Origin: Acinetobacter sp. ANC 4805
Lineage (GTDB): Bacteria; Pseudomonadota; Gammaproteobacteria; Pseudomonadales; Moraxellaceae
Assembly (NCBI RefSeq): GCF_022549495.1
Contig: NZ_JAKZGD010000003.1
Location: forward strand, 346,034-410,033
Direction of reading: 5' to 3'
DNA: 64,000 nucleotides
This document shows positions 18,193 to 26,982 of this stretch, in pieces. The notes below the pieces were generated by a model. The model was not told the origin of the DNA and did not search any database. It saw nothing but the letters and a program-made list of their open reading frames with translations. Position 1 is the stretch's first letter. Every line of letters begins with the position of its first letter. The position numbers and the translations under genes were made by a program.

Positions 18193-21100
18193 ATGTCTGC
18201 TCAAGAAAACCAAACACCGAAAATGCAGCGAAAAATCTTAGCCCTTCATGGAAATGGTAGTAATAAAATAATTACCAAATTACAACTTCAGAATTTAGAA
18301 CTTAATGACCAAGATTATGATATCACTTATCTTAATGGCACCATCCAAGTTAAGTCTCCAGATATTCGTTTATCTGAATTGACAGGACTGGTTGAAGGAC
18401 CTTGGTATTCATGGCTACCGCCTAAATCTGATTGGGAAAATTTAGATCATCGAGCATTATTGCAGAGTATTTGTTGTGCGATAGAAAGTGTTTTGTTGGC
18501 TATTGAAATACATGGACCTTTTGATGCAATTTATGGGTTTAGTCAAGGAGGATACATTGCTAGCTTGGTAAATAATTTACCGAATGATCCTGCATTACTG
18601 GATGCAGTTCAAAGCTACATGGGTAGGGAAACCCAGTTCAATATAAATTCTAATATTCCTTTTAAAACGTCTATTTATGCCTGTGCTGGTGCTGCCATTC
18701 CACTATTGGATATGAGAAGGCTTGCAGGTTTACCAGAATGTGCTAAGGAATATAGTCAAAATCAAGCCATACATTTAATTGGACAACATGATGCTCTAAA
18801 ACCGTGGTCCGAATCATTGGTACTACATGATAAAAATCCGAATACTCAAATTTTTTATTTGGACAGTGACCATGAAATTAGTAGTACGATCGCAAAACCG
18901 ATTAAGGATGAAATAAAACATTGTATAACAGACATTTCATCAGCAAGCCAAAGAACGGAAAGCACTGAACAAGCTTCGTGTAAATTCAGTTCTAGAAGAA
19001 TTGATACAGAAGTGCAAGTCGCTCAAGTTTCGATTCATTCTGAAGGACAAGCAACGACAATTATAGAATTATTGGGAAGACGAGCCCAATCATCTCCTTT
19101 GTTTAGGCTTGCTAGAGAGCAAAATAACCAAATATGTACCACTTATGGGGATTTACTTTCATTTATTCGTTCAGGGGGAGAGGGTGATCTCAGACGAGTA
19201 GGAGTTAAAAGTGGACAGATCGTTGCATATATGGCGCCTTCTGGCGGCAGTGCAGAGGGTGCTGTTGCTTTCCTTACCGTCGCAGCTCAGTCATGTGCTG
19301 TTCCGCTTTCTACCACAATGACACAGGCTGAAGCCTTATCTGCACTAAAACAACTTCAAGTCGAGCATGTTATTTTATTTGAAGGTGTGAATGCTAAAAA
19401 TGTCATTGCAGCTTGTGAAGAATATTGCCAAAGTAACAATAAATCATTACATCATGTCAGCCCACTTTCATCTCAACATCCAGGTTTATTTAAATTTAAA
19501 CATTCCTTAGATGGATATGAAAACCAGCCAGAGTTAATCACTCATGCATATGATGACTGCCTTCTACTCAGAACTTCTGGCACGACTTCTATGCCAAAGG
19601 TTGTGCCACTCAAGCAAAAAGATTTGGTTCTAAACAGCACAATTTTAGCAGATAGTGTTGGAATTAATGAATTCGATGTGACCTATAGTGTGATGCCGTT
19701 GGATCATATTGGTGGCATATCTGCTTCGATCTTGGCGAGTTTATCTGTTGGTGCAGCGATCACATGTGAAGGTTTATATAACCCACAACTTATGGCTGAG
19801 GCATTGGTACAATCCAATCCGAAACCAACATGGTATTCAGCTGTACCTACTATTCAGCTCGCAACTTTACGTTATCTTCAGGAAAATCGAGAGCAGTATT
19901 TAGATCATGATGGTGTATGGTCTGAACACAACCTACGCTTGATTCGCTCGGGCGCATCTGCGCTCAAAGAAGAAGATCGACTGGCGCTTATGAAAGCTTA
20001 CGATTGCCCAGTGTTGCCGACTTATAGTATGTCTGAACTCATGCCTATTTCGCAGCCTGCTCAGACAGAAATGAGCTGGGAGGTTAAGGCGAGTTCTGTT
20101 GGCGTGCCATTAATTGCGTCATTGGCAATCGTTGATCCAGTTACCCTTAAACCGCAACCTTTTGGTGTTGCTGGTGAAATTGCGATTTCAGGTGATACGG
20201 TTTTTTCTGGTTATAAAGAGAATCCTGAAGCCAATAATAAATCTCGATTCTTAATGCAATTGCCTCAATCTGGTGAAATCCACACTTGGTTTTTAACGGG
20301 TGACTTGGGTCAGATGGATGCTTTTGGTCATTTGAGCTTAGAAGGTCGGCTTAAAGAATTAATCAAAAGGGGCGGTGAGCAGATTGCACCTGCTGAAATA
20401 GAAGACAATTTAACCAGTCATTCGAGTATTGATATCGCGATATGTTTTCCCGTGCCATCTGAAACTTATGGTGAAGAGGTGGGGTGTGCAATCGTTTCAT
20501 CTGACCCAGCATTTAGTTTGGAGAATCAAAGTAAGTGGGTGAATGAGTTACGCTCTTTTTTACTCAAACGAGGAGTTGCAGCACATAAAATTCCTTCGAT
20601 TTGGAGAGTCGTTGATAAAAATGATTTACCAATGACAAACAGTAAAAAATATAAGCGAAATGTCATGGCAGAATCACTAGGTATAACGACGCAACCTTCC
20701 CCAAATCAGCAAAATATAGCGATAACCTCAGAACGCAAAGAGAACAAAGTCGCGACTAAAAATACCAGTGAACTCGCTTTAAATACGAATCGCCTCGACA
20801 AGCCAAAAGTGGATTGGGAGACAATCGCGGGCTTCAGATTTATTTTGGCATGTTATGTCATGTTTATGCATATTGGTGCGAATAACTCATGGGAAGCATT
20901 TAATAATCTCCGTCAGTTCCAATGGCACGTAAATAGTTTCTTTATCTTAGCGGGTTTTTCTCTTGCTATTCTCATGCCTGCGATAATTCAAAATAAATTT
21001 GCTTTTGTAAAAGCAAGAGTAGCGGTGATGTATCCTCTGTATGCATTGGCGATTATTTTTGCGATGGGTAATTTATTTGTCAGTTGTCACCCATCAACGT

Positions 21101-22530
21101 TTATACCTAGTTTTAGTTGGGGACCTTTAGTTCACGAAGGTACTGCATCATATTGTCAGGGAACGCCATGGATCGAAGGTTCTTGGCTAGGCAATGTCAT
21201 TTTATCATTTGGAATTCATGCGACAGGTTTACAAGCAACGCCATTGTGGGGGGCGAGCTGGTTCATTGGTTTTTACCTGTGGTTTATTTCGATGTATTTC
21301 CAATGTCTTGTTATATTCCCGATGATTTACAATGCCTTGTATAAGCAACGCGGTAATGTTAAGAAAATCCTCATGTATATAGCGATTGGATTAACGACGA
21401 ATATCGTAATCTTAATGGGGTTCTGGTACGGATTTGTTGTTGACTTTGTTGGATATGGTCTATTTGATCCTGCGACAGGATTACAGACAACGCCTTCAGT
21501 GGCTCAGGTTGAATTGGCGGGTAAAGAAAATGCGACAGGCTTAGGCTTCTATCTATTTGCACCTTTCTGGATGGTGTATTTCTTGGTCGGCATGTGTGCC
21601 GCATTCTTATATGATGCCATTAGACCCACTGAGCAAAAACGTTCGCATATTTGGGGCTATGTTGCTGATGCAATTACACTGATTATTATTTGTGTCAGTA
21701 TCGCACACATTGCTCAAGGCTACACACACTTTGGTCCTGAAGTGACTCAAGTCCCTGTAGATGCTTATTTTATGAGACCTGAGGGTGCAAATAGTTATGC
21801 AGATCCTGCAATAACCAATCGTATTTGGGATGAAATCTACAGCCGTTCATTTGCTCCACTGACTTTACTTTGGATTTTTGCACTCAGTACAGGTAAGGGC
21901 TTTACTGCCAGACTGTTAAGAATGAGTCCATTCCAATTTCTTGCACCCACTGCTTATGCTTGCTTTCTATTTCATCAAATGGTTGGGCAGTGGTACTACG
22001 CAGCCACACGCGGTGGTGAATGGTGGAATTGGTGGGACGATCGTAAAAGTTTCTATTGGTTTAGCCCTGAACCAGTTCCAGTCGAATGGTATGAATATTT
22101 CTATGTGGTTGGTTTAGTCGTTATTTTTGCAAAGTTAATTCAGCCAGCAGATACCTTGCTTCGCAATTTGGTTGCAATGATTATTCAACGCATCAAATCG
22201 GTGGGCAGCAGTACAGACGATAGCAGACCTGTTTTAGATACCGCAGAAGTTGTGCTAGAAACTGCTGCAAAAATCTCTGGGCTTGAGGTGAATAGAGAAC
22301 TTAGCCTAAATGATAATGGACTCGCATCACTGGGTATTGTTCGATTTGTAAATGCTCTTGAGTCTGAATTTTCTTTACCTGGGCAAAAAGTATCATTTTC
22401 TATGGCAGAAATTATGGCTGCGCAGGACCTCAATGAGGTCATTGCAATTGTTGAAAAGGCCATTTTACAGCCTGAAACATTAGAAACAAACATGATATTA
22501 GATGACCACTATCAGCATCGAGGCATATAA
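18193..22530 (+). CDS. Four-domain synthetase: FSH1-like hydrolase, AMP-binding, acyltransferase-3, carrier domain
   Basis: A 1445-residue single polypeptide; AAGGA lies 10 bases before the ATG. Domains by eye: (1) residues 12-245, FSH1-like alpha/beta hydrolase with LHGNG, nucleophile Ser117 in GFSQG and likely Asp200 and His227; (2) about 280-840, acyl/aminoacyl-adenylating domain with A3 motif LLRTSGTTSMPKVV (about 457-471), FLTGDLG (about 700), GRLKELIKRGGEQIAP and a C-terminal TNSKKYKR Lys; (3) about 873-1340, acyltransferase-3 integral membrane domain with many hydrophobic segments and the R-x10-H motif in FRFILACYVMFMHIG; (4) about 1365-1440, carrier domain with attachment Ser1379 in DNGLASLGIV. 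The logic would be to activate an acid, load it on the carrier, transfer it across or at the membrane, and hydrolyse or proofread. The substrate is unknown. The phosphopantetheinyl transferase at 25244 could prime it. Confidence 0.85.
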   Translation: MSAQENQTPKMQRKILALHGNGSNKIITKLQLQNLELNDQDYDITYLNGTIQVKSPDIRLSELTGLVEGPWYSWLPPKSDWENLDHRALLQSICCAIESVLLAIEIHGPFDAIYGFSQGGYIASLVNNLPNDPALLDAVQSYMGRETQFNINSNIPFKTSIYACAGAAIPLLDMRRLAGLPECAKEYSQNQAIHLIGQHDALKPWSESLVLHDKNPNTQIFYLDSDHEISSTIAKPIKDEIKHCITDISSASQRTESTEQASCKFSSRRIDTEVQVAQVSIHSEGQATTIIELLGRRAQSSPLFRLAREQNNQICTTYGDLLSFIRSGGEGDLRRVGVKSGQIVAYMAPSGGSAEGAVAFLTVAAQSCAVPLSTTMTQAEALSALKQLQVEHVILFEGVNAKNVIAACEEYCQSNNKSLHHVSPLSSQHPGLFKFKHSLDGYENQPELITHAYDDCLLLRTSGTTSMPKVVPLKQKDLVLNSTILADSVGINEFDVTYSVMPLDHIGGISASILASLSVGAAITCEGLYNPQLMAEALVQSNPKPTWYSAVPTIQLATLRYLQENREQYLDHDGVWSEHNLRLIRSGASALKEEDRLALMKAYDCPVLPTYSMSELMPISQPAQTEMSWEVKASSVGVPLIASLAIVDPVTLKPQPFGVAGEIAISGDTVFSGYKENPEANNKSRFLMQLPQSGEIHTWFLTGDLGQMDAFGHLSLEGRLKELIKRGGEQIAPAEIEDNLTSHSSIDIAICFPVPSETYGEEVGCAIVSSDPAFSLENQSKWVNELRSFLLKRGVAAHKIPSIWRVVDKNDLPMTNSKKYKRNVMAESLGITTQPSPNQQNIAITSERKENKVATKNTSELALNTNRLDKPKVDWETIAGFRFILACYVMFMHIGANNSWEAFNNLRQFQWHVNSFFILAGFSLAILMPAIIQNKFAFVKARVAVMYPLYALAIIFAMGNLFVSCHPSTFIPSFSWGPLVHEGTASYCQGTPWIEGSWLGNVILSFGIHATGLQATPLWGASWFIGFYLWFISMYFQCLVIFPMIYNALYKQRGNVKKILMYIAIGLTTNIVILMGFWYGFVVDFVGYGLFDPATGLQTTPSVAQVELAGKENATGLGFYLFAPFWMVYFLVGMCAAFLYDAIRPTEQKRSHIWGYVADAITLIIICVSIAHIAQGYTHFGPEVTQVPVDAYFMRPEGANSYADPAITNRIWDEIYSRSFAPLTLLWIFALSTGKGFTARLLRMSPFQFLAPTAYACFLFHQMVGQWYYAATRGGEWWNWWDDRKSFYWFSPEPVPVEWYEYFYVVGLVVIFAKLIQPADTLLRNLVAMIIQRIKSVGSSTDDSRPVLDTAEVVLETAAKISGLEVNRELSLNDNGLASLGIVRFVNALESEFSLPGQKVSFSMAEIMAAQDLNEVIAIVEKAILQPETLETNMILDDHYQHRGI

Positions 22531-22534
22531 AAAT

Positions 22535-22564
22535 TTAGGCGAGAAAAGTGATTTTCTCGCCTAA
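22535..22564. terminator. Perfect 13-bp hairpin after synthetase gene
   Basis: TTAGGCGAGAAAA (22535-22547) pairs perfectly with TTTTCTCGCCTAA (22552-22564) around the loop GTGA, 5 bases after the stop. The plus-strand T-run is short, so some read-through into the porin-like gene 20 bases later is plausible. It may act as an attenuator or an mRNA end-protecting element within an operon. Confidence 0.6.
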
Positions 22565-22584
22565 GCTTTATGCAAAGGAAATAT

Positions 22585-23577
22585 ATGAAAACGTTAACGA
22601 TAATTTCACTTTTAGTATTGCCTGTTTCTGCATTTGCAAATCCATCATGTGAGCCAGATTATAAGCTTAATCTCCGTTTGGCTTACGCACTCGGCTATTT
22701 TGATGTAGATAATCTGTCTGGTGAAGATGCATATAGAAAAACATCTAATAATGCATCGAGAGTAGGTGGTTCAGTTTTATTAAAGTGTGGCACAACCACA
22801 TTTAAGTATAGCTACCATACAGCGATTGATTTTATGGGTGATCATTTTATTGATACAGATAAAATTATCAGTAGTTATTCTATTAGTGATCCAGAGTATG
22901 GCTCGCTTGAAGTGGGTAAAATGAATACTGCTTATAAACTAGCAGGTAAACAAGGAGACCCATTTTGGGATACGCCTGCAGGAACAACATTTGCAGCAAG
23001 TAGCTTTGGTTTCTCGAGTATGACTCGGGGGTTTACGAACGATAGTATTTTCTATTATTCCCCTAAAATGAATAATCTAAAAGCGAATCTTGGTTATACT
23101 GGTAAAAATTCTGATGGTGATATACACCTTGGTCTAGAATATAGTGATGAAGCGGATGTGCTGGGAATCCAATATGTTGATCTAGGTGAAAAGCCAACGG
23201 TTGCGAATGGGAGCAATAATAAAAATGCAACCAGATTGTATTATCGTAAAAAGGTTGATGATTGGCAGTGGTCTTCTTCATATGAGCACATTAATACGAT
23301 GCGTTCTGGTAAAGATGAATATTTGAATCTTTCTGTTCAAAAGCCGATTGCCAATTTTGGTCGGGTTGCTGCTGCAATTGGGCATGTGTCGAATGCAGAT
23401 TTTAAACTGATCAATGGTTCACGTTATTCTGGAGATGGTCAAAGTTTAACACTGGGTGCTTTCTATAATTGGATTAAAGGTGGGGAGCTCTATTTATTGG
23501 GAACTTACATCGATCTAGATAATGGTCATCATCAAAAGAATTTGGCTTTAGGTTTTAATTATCATGTCGATTTTTAA
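22585..23577 (+). CDS. Porin-like outer-membrane protein
   Basis: A 330-residue protein. An ATG at 22570 is in frame, but AGGAAA at 22576-22581 favours ATG 22585, which directly begins the signal peptide MKTLTIISLLVLPVSAFA. The mature part is built of alternating strands with Gly/Asp turns, contains GSLEVGKMNTAYKLAG (the eyelet-region pattern of general porins) and ends in NYHVDF, the terminal Phe used for insertion into the outer membrane. The likely role is uptake or export of a small molecule connected with the synthetase encoded 54 bases upstream. It could also be an unrelated specific porin. The solute is unknown. Confidence 0.75.
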   Translation: MKTLTIISLLVLPVSAFANPSCEPDYKLNLRLAYALGYFDVDNLSGEDAYRKTSNNASRVGGSVLLKCGTTTFKYSYHTAIDFMGDHFIDTDKIISSYSISDPEYGSLEVGKMNTAYKLAGKQGDPFWDTPAGTTFAASSFGFSSMTRGFTNDSIFYYSPKMNNLKANLGYTGKNSDGDIHLGLEYSDEADVLGIQYVDLGEKPTVANGSNNKNATRLYYRKKVDDWQWSSSYEHINTMRSGKDEYLNLSVQKPIANFGRVAAAIGHVSNADFKLINGSRYSGDGQSLTLGAFYNWIKGGELYLLGTYIDLDNGHHQKNLALGFNYHVDF

Positions 23578-23674
23578 AAACTTTAAATTTATTTATGGGA
23601 CATTAATTTAATATTAGGGGTAAAGTTTTGGGATATAAGATGGAAGAGTTTGCTTATATCCCGAACGCTTAATT

Positions 23675-24481
23675 ATGGATAATATTATTGTAGTTGCTAA
23701 AAAAGCAATTAAAAACCAATCACAATTACCTTTTTCAGTTTATTCATCTCATAAAGAACAGATGATTACCAATGTCCCGATTATAAAGCCATTACTCATT
23801 TTTATATTGAGTGGTACTAAGAAATTGGGTAAATCTGGCTCAGTCGAATGTCTGTCGGGTAGCTTTGTATTTTTATCGAATAGCCCTCGAATAGATATGC
23901 GTAATATTCCGATTCAAGAAGAATATTTTGCAGTACTTATTGATTTTGAACATGAAGATTTTTCTGAACTTCCTAAAAGCCCAGCGCCGTATAAAAAATA
24001 TTTTCAGGGTGAAATCAACCCTGTACTTGCCAGTGCATTATGCCAATTTATGGAGTTCTCATCGATTGCACCGGCTCAAGTAATGAGACTGAGAAAAAGA
24101 GAAATACTGGAGATTATTTATCATTCAGGCTACAAAGATGTTTGTAATATTGTTGAGCCTCCGAGTTTAAGTGAGAAGGTTCAATCAATGATCTCAAATG
24201 ATGTTTCTTGTGATTGGCCTGTGGATTTAATCGCTTCTAATTTATTTATGAGTGCTTCAACATTAAGACGTAAACTAAAAACTGAAGGTAATAATATTCA
24301 AGATATTCGCAATCGAGCGCGATTAGGTTATGGTCTGCATTTATTACAAACGACACAATTCCATATTGGTAATATTGCAGAGCAATGTGGTTATCAATCT
24401 CAATCTCGATTTACTGAGCAGTTCAAATTACTTTTTGGTATGACCCCACGAGAAATTCGTAAAACTAAAATGCTCGATTAA
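23675..24481 (+). CDS. AraC-family transcriptional regulator
   Basis: A 268-residue protein. The N-terminal cupin-like sensing part is poorly conserved. The C-terminal AraC double helix-turn-helix covers about 175-265: DLIASNLFMSASTLRRKLK as the first helix pair and IGNIAEQCGYQSQSRFTEQF as the second, ending FGMTPREIRK. There is no clear Shine-Dalgarno. It lies between the porin-like gene and the elbB-like/phosphopantetheinyl transferase pair, all on the same strand, so it is a candidate local activator of the synthetase cluster. The inducer is unknown. Confidence 0.9.
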   Translation: MDNIIVVAKKAIKNQSQLPFSVYSSHKEQMITNVPIIKPLLIFILSGTKKLGKSGSVECLSGSFVFLSNSPRIDMRNIPIQEEYFAVLIDFEHEDFSELPKSPAPYKKYFQGEINPVLASALCQFMEFSSIAPAQVMRLRKREILEIIYHSGYKDVCNIVEPPSLSEKVQSMISNDVSCDWPVDLIASNLFMSASTLRRKLKTEGNNIQDIRNRARLGYGLHLLQTTQFHIGNIAEQCGYQSQSRFTEQFKLLFGMTPREIRKTKMLD

Positions 24482-24574
24482 AGATAATTTATGACGTATT
24501 CGGATATATTCTGAATTAATAAATAAACTTATTATTTTTGTGTAACACATCATTAAGAAAATTAAGGAATGAAT

Positions 24575-25237
24575 ATGAAAAAAGTAGCAGTTATTCTATC
24601 AGGCTGTGGTTATTTGGATGGTGCAGAAATTCGAGAGTCTGTTTTAACGCTATTGGCATTGGATATTGAAGGTATTGAATACAGTATTTTTGCACCTGAT
24701 ATCCAACAATATCACGTAGTGAATCATATAGCAGGTGAGCCGGACCAATCTGCAAGTAGAAATGTACTACAAGAAGCAGGCCGAATTGCACGTGGCAAGA
24801 TTAGTCCAATTACTGAATTGGCAGCAGAACAGTTTGATGGGCTGCTTATTCCTGGTGGTTTTGGCGTTGCAAAGAATCTGTCGAGTTTTGCTTTTAAAGG
24901 TTCAGACGGTGAGGTAGAGCAATCAGTGATTGCTGTTCTGCAAGCGTTTAAAACAAGCAACAAACCAATTGGTGCGATTTGTATTTCTCCTGCATTATTG
25001 GCACTGACGTTTGGTGATCTTCAACCTACACTTACGATTGGTCATCATGCTGGAACGGCTGCTGAGATTGAGAAAACAGGTGCTGTGCATCAGGTTTGTG
25101 AAACCAATGATTGTGTTGTGGATACGACGCATCGCTTGGTTACAACACCAGCTTATATGGATGACCACGCTAACTTAAAGGATATCTTCCAAGGGATTTC
25201 TAAGTTGGTGAAAGCGATGGTTGAGCTGAGCAAATAA
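24575..25237 (+). CDS. elbB: ElbB-like glyoxalase/DJ-1 superfamily protein
   Basis: A 220-residue protein. ATG 24569 is in frame, but AAGGA at 24564-24568 suits ATG 24575, giving the family start MKKVAVILSGCGYLDGAEI. Strong ElbB signatures follow: HIAGEPDQSASRNVL, EAGRIARGKI, LLIPGGFGVAKNLSSFAFKG, the nucleophile-elbow Cys136 in GAICISPALL, and VTTPAYMDDHANL. ElbB of Escherichia coli has glyoxalase activity and was linked to isoprenoid synthesis. Here it is between an AraC regulator and a phosphopantetheinyl transferase gene that begins 6 bases after its stop. That raises the possibility of a job in protecting or processing an aldehyde in this cluster. Confidence 0.9.
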   Translation: MKKVAVILSGCGYLDGAEIRESVLTLLALDIEGIEYSIFAPDIQQYHVVNHIAGEPDQSASRNVLQEAGRIARGKISPITELAAEQFDGLLIPGGFGVAKNLSSFAFKGSDGEVEQSVIAVLQAFKTSNKPIGAICISPALLALTFGDLQPTLTIGHHAGTAAEIEKTGAVHQVCETNDCVVDTTHRLVTTPAYMDDHANLKDIFQGISKLVKAMVELSK

Positions 25238-25243
25238 AATTCA

Positions 25244-26038
25244 ATGGATCGGGGTGGCGTGTTTTCTGCCCTGATCCATTTCAATCAATCATTTGAGATT
25301 GACGCAGTGCTGAATCGTTTTGTGAATTCTTATATTCGTTGTGCGCTTCCAAATCGGTTTATAAAAATGCACAAGTTGCTCTATGAACCGTGTTTTGATT
25401 TGTATTTGGCGTATTGTGAGTTTAATCAGCAATATTTTGATATGAATTTATTTGATGAACTCTCAATTCTGCTTCCAACCCAGTTGCAATCCTATTCCAC
25501 TGTTAGGCAAAGTGAGTTTTTAGCAGGGCGCTACGCAGCAAAATTGGCATTAGCTGCAATGCCTGAAAAACTTTGCTTAGAGCAAGTGATAATTGGCGGA
25601 CGTAAAGAGCCGATATTTCCTAAAGATTTGATTGGCACATTAACGCATAGCGATACCATGGCAATGTGTGCGGTTACATCATCAAAAGACCTTTGCTTTG
25701 TAGGAATTGATATCGAACCGATCATGACAAAAACAGATTTCTCAGGAATAGAGGGGAAAGTTTATTCTGCAAGAGAGCTTCAGTTATTAATAGCAAAAGG
25801 AATAAATAAAGAAATAGCGGCTACATTGATCTTCTCTGCAAAGGAAAGCATATTTAAGGCATTTTCGAAACAAATTCATCATGGTATTGATTTTCATCGT
25901 TTTGAATTATCTGAGCTTATCTATCTAGGGCATTCGCTTTCAATGAAATTTGATGTCAGAGAAGTCAATTTTGAAGCTCAAATTATGGTTTCAGCAAAAA
26001 TTCACAAAAAGCATGTTTTAACGCTTGTTGCACAATAA
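25244..26038 (+). CDS. EntD-type 4'-phosphopantetheinyl transferase
   Basis: A 264-residue protein that transfers phosphopantetheine from CoA to a carrier-protein serine. Motifs in order: RQSEFLAGRYAAKLAL, GTLTHSD (from residue 131), the Mg-binding GIDIE (154-158) and FSAKESIFKAF (from 197), all typical of the EntD/Sfp fold. The start is uncertain: ATG 25244 lies 6 bases after the elbB-like stop without a ribosome site, and ATG 25367 (223 residues) is an alternative; the EntD core begins after it. The nearest carrier domain is the C-terminus of the 1445-residue synthetase in the same cluster, which makes that its likely client. Confidence 0.88.
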   Translation: MDRGGVFSALIHFNQSFEIDAVLNRFVNSYIRCALPNRFIKMHKLLYEPCFDLYLAYCEFNQQYFDMNLFDELSILLPTQLQSYSTVRQSEFLAGRYAAKLALAAMPEKLCLEQVIIGGRKEPIFPKDLIGTLTHSDTMAMCAVTSSKDLCFVGIDIEPIMTKTDFSGIEGKVYSARELQLLIAKGINKEIAATLIFSAKESIFKAFSKQIHHGIDFHRFELSELIYLGHSLSMKFDVREVNFEAQIMVSAKIHKKHVLTLVAQ

Positions 26039-26192
26039 TTATCATCTAAAACCTATCATTCTTTCTTCACTATATAGCAATCGGTTAGATCGTAAATCCT
26101 CGTCCATGAGTACCGATAAATATGTGATTTCGTAATCATTTCGAATATATTATTCAATTATAGGATCATGAAAAAATAGCATTAGGCGAAAT

Positions 26193-26954
26193 ATGCATAT
26201 TGATTTAAACAGCGACTTAGGCGAAAGCTATGGCGCTTGGAAAATGGGCAATGATGAGCAAATTCTTTCAATCGTTAGCAGTGCCAATATTGCATGTGGT
26301 TTTCATGCAGGTGATCCCTTAAATATTTTAAGTACTTTAAAACAAGCAGCCACACAGAATGTAAGTGTAGGTGCGCATGTTTCCTATCCAGATTTGGTTG
26401 GTTTTGGTCGCCGTAATATGGATTTGTCTTATGATGAGCTATACGCAGACGTGCTTTATCAGATCTCAGCTTTGCAGGGATTAGCCCAAGTCGCAGGAAC
26501 GAAAGTGACTTATGTCAAACCACATGGTGCGTTATATAACACCATTGCCACCAATTTAGCTCAAGCCCAAGCAGTGATTGATGCAATGCAGCATTTTGAT
26601 GAAACATTAGTTTTAGTTGCATTGGCGGGTTCACCATTAATTCATTTTGCTCGTGAACAAGGTCTCACTGTTATTTCTGAAGCATTTGCTGATCGTGCTT
26701 ATCATCGCAATGGTGCATTAGTTTCTCGTCGTTTAGACGGTGCAGTTTTACACGATGCTGAAGTTATCGCTCAGCGTGTACTGAATATGGTTTTGAAAGG
26801 TGGTATTGAGTCGATTGAGGGTGACTTCACTGTAATTCATGCGGATACAATTTGTGTGCATGGTGATACGTTTGGAGCGGTACAAATGGCAGAAAAAATC
26901 CGTCAGGTATTGCTCGAAAATCAAGTTGATGTTCGTGCTTTCGTGGTTAAGTAA
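26193..26954 (+). CDS. pxpA: 5-oxoprolinase subunit PxpA (LamB/YcsF family)
   Basis: A 253-residue protein with the family start [14 protein letters not shown], the metal-site-like [41 protein letters not shown] and a late [11 protein letters not shown]. PxpA works with PxpB and PxpC to hydrolyse 5-oxoproline (pyroglutamate) to glutamate using ATP, in the cytosol. It is the first gene of a three-gene operon with a fused pxpB-pxpC and a biotin carboxylase, 28 bases before the next start. The length is normal for the family (about 245-255). Confidence 0.94.
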   Translation: MHIDLNSDLGESYGAWKMGNDEQILSIVSSANIACGFHAGDPLNILSTLKQAATQNVSVGAHVSYPDLVGFGRRNMDLSYDELYADVLYQISALQGLAQVAGTKVTYVKPHGALYNTIATNLAQAQAVIDAMQHFDETLVLVALAGSPLIHFAREQGLTVISEAFADRAYHRNGALVSRRLDGAVLHDAEVIAQRVLNMVLKGGIESIEGDFTVIHADTICVHGDTFGAVQMAEKIRQVLLENQVDVRAFVVK

Positions 26955-26982
26955 CTTTTAAACGTTTTGCAAGAGCCGTTTT

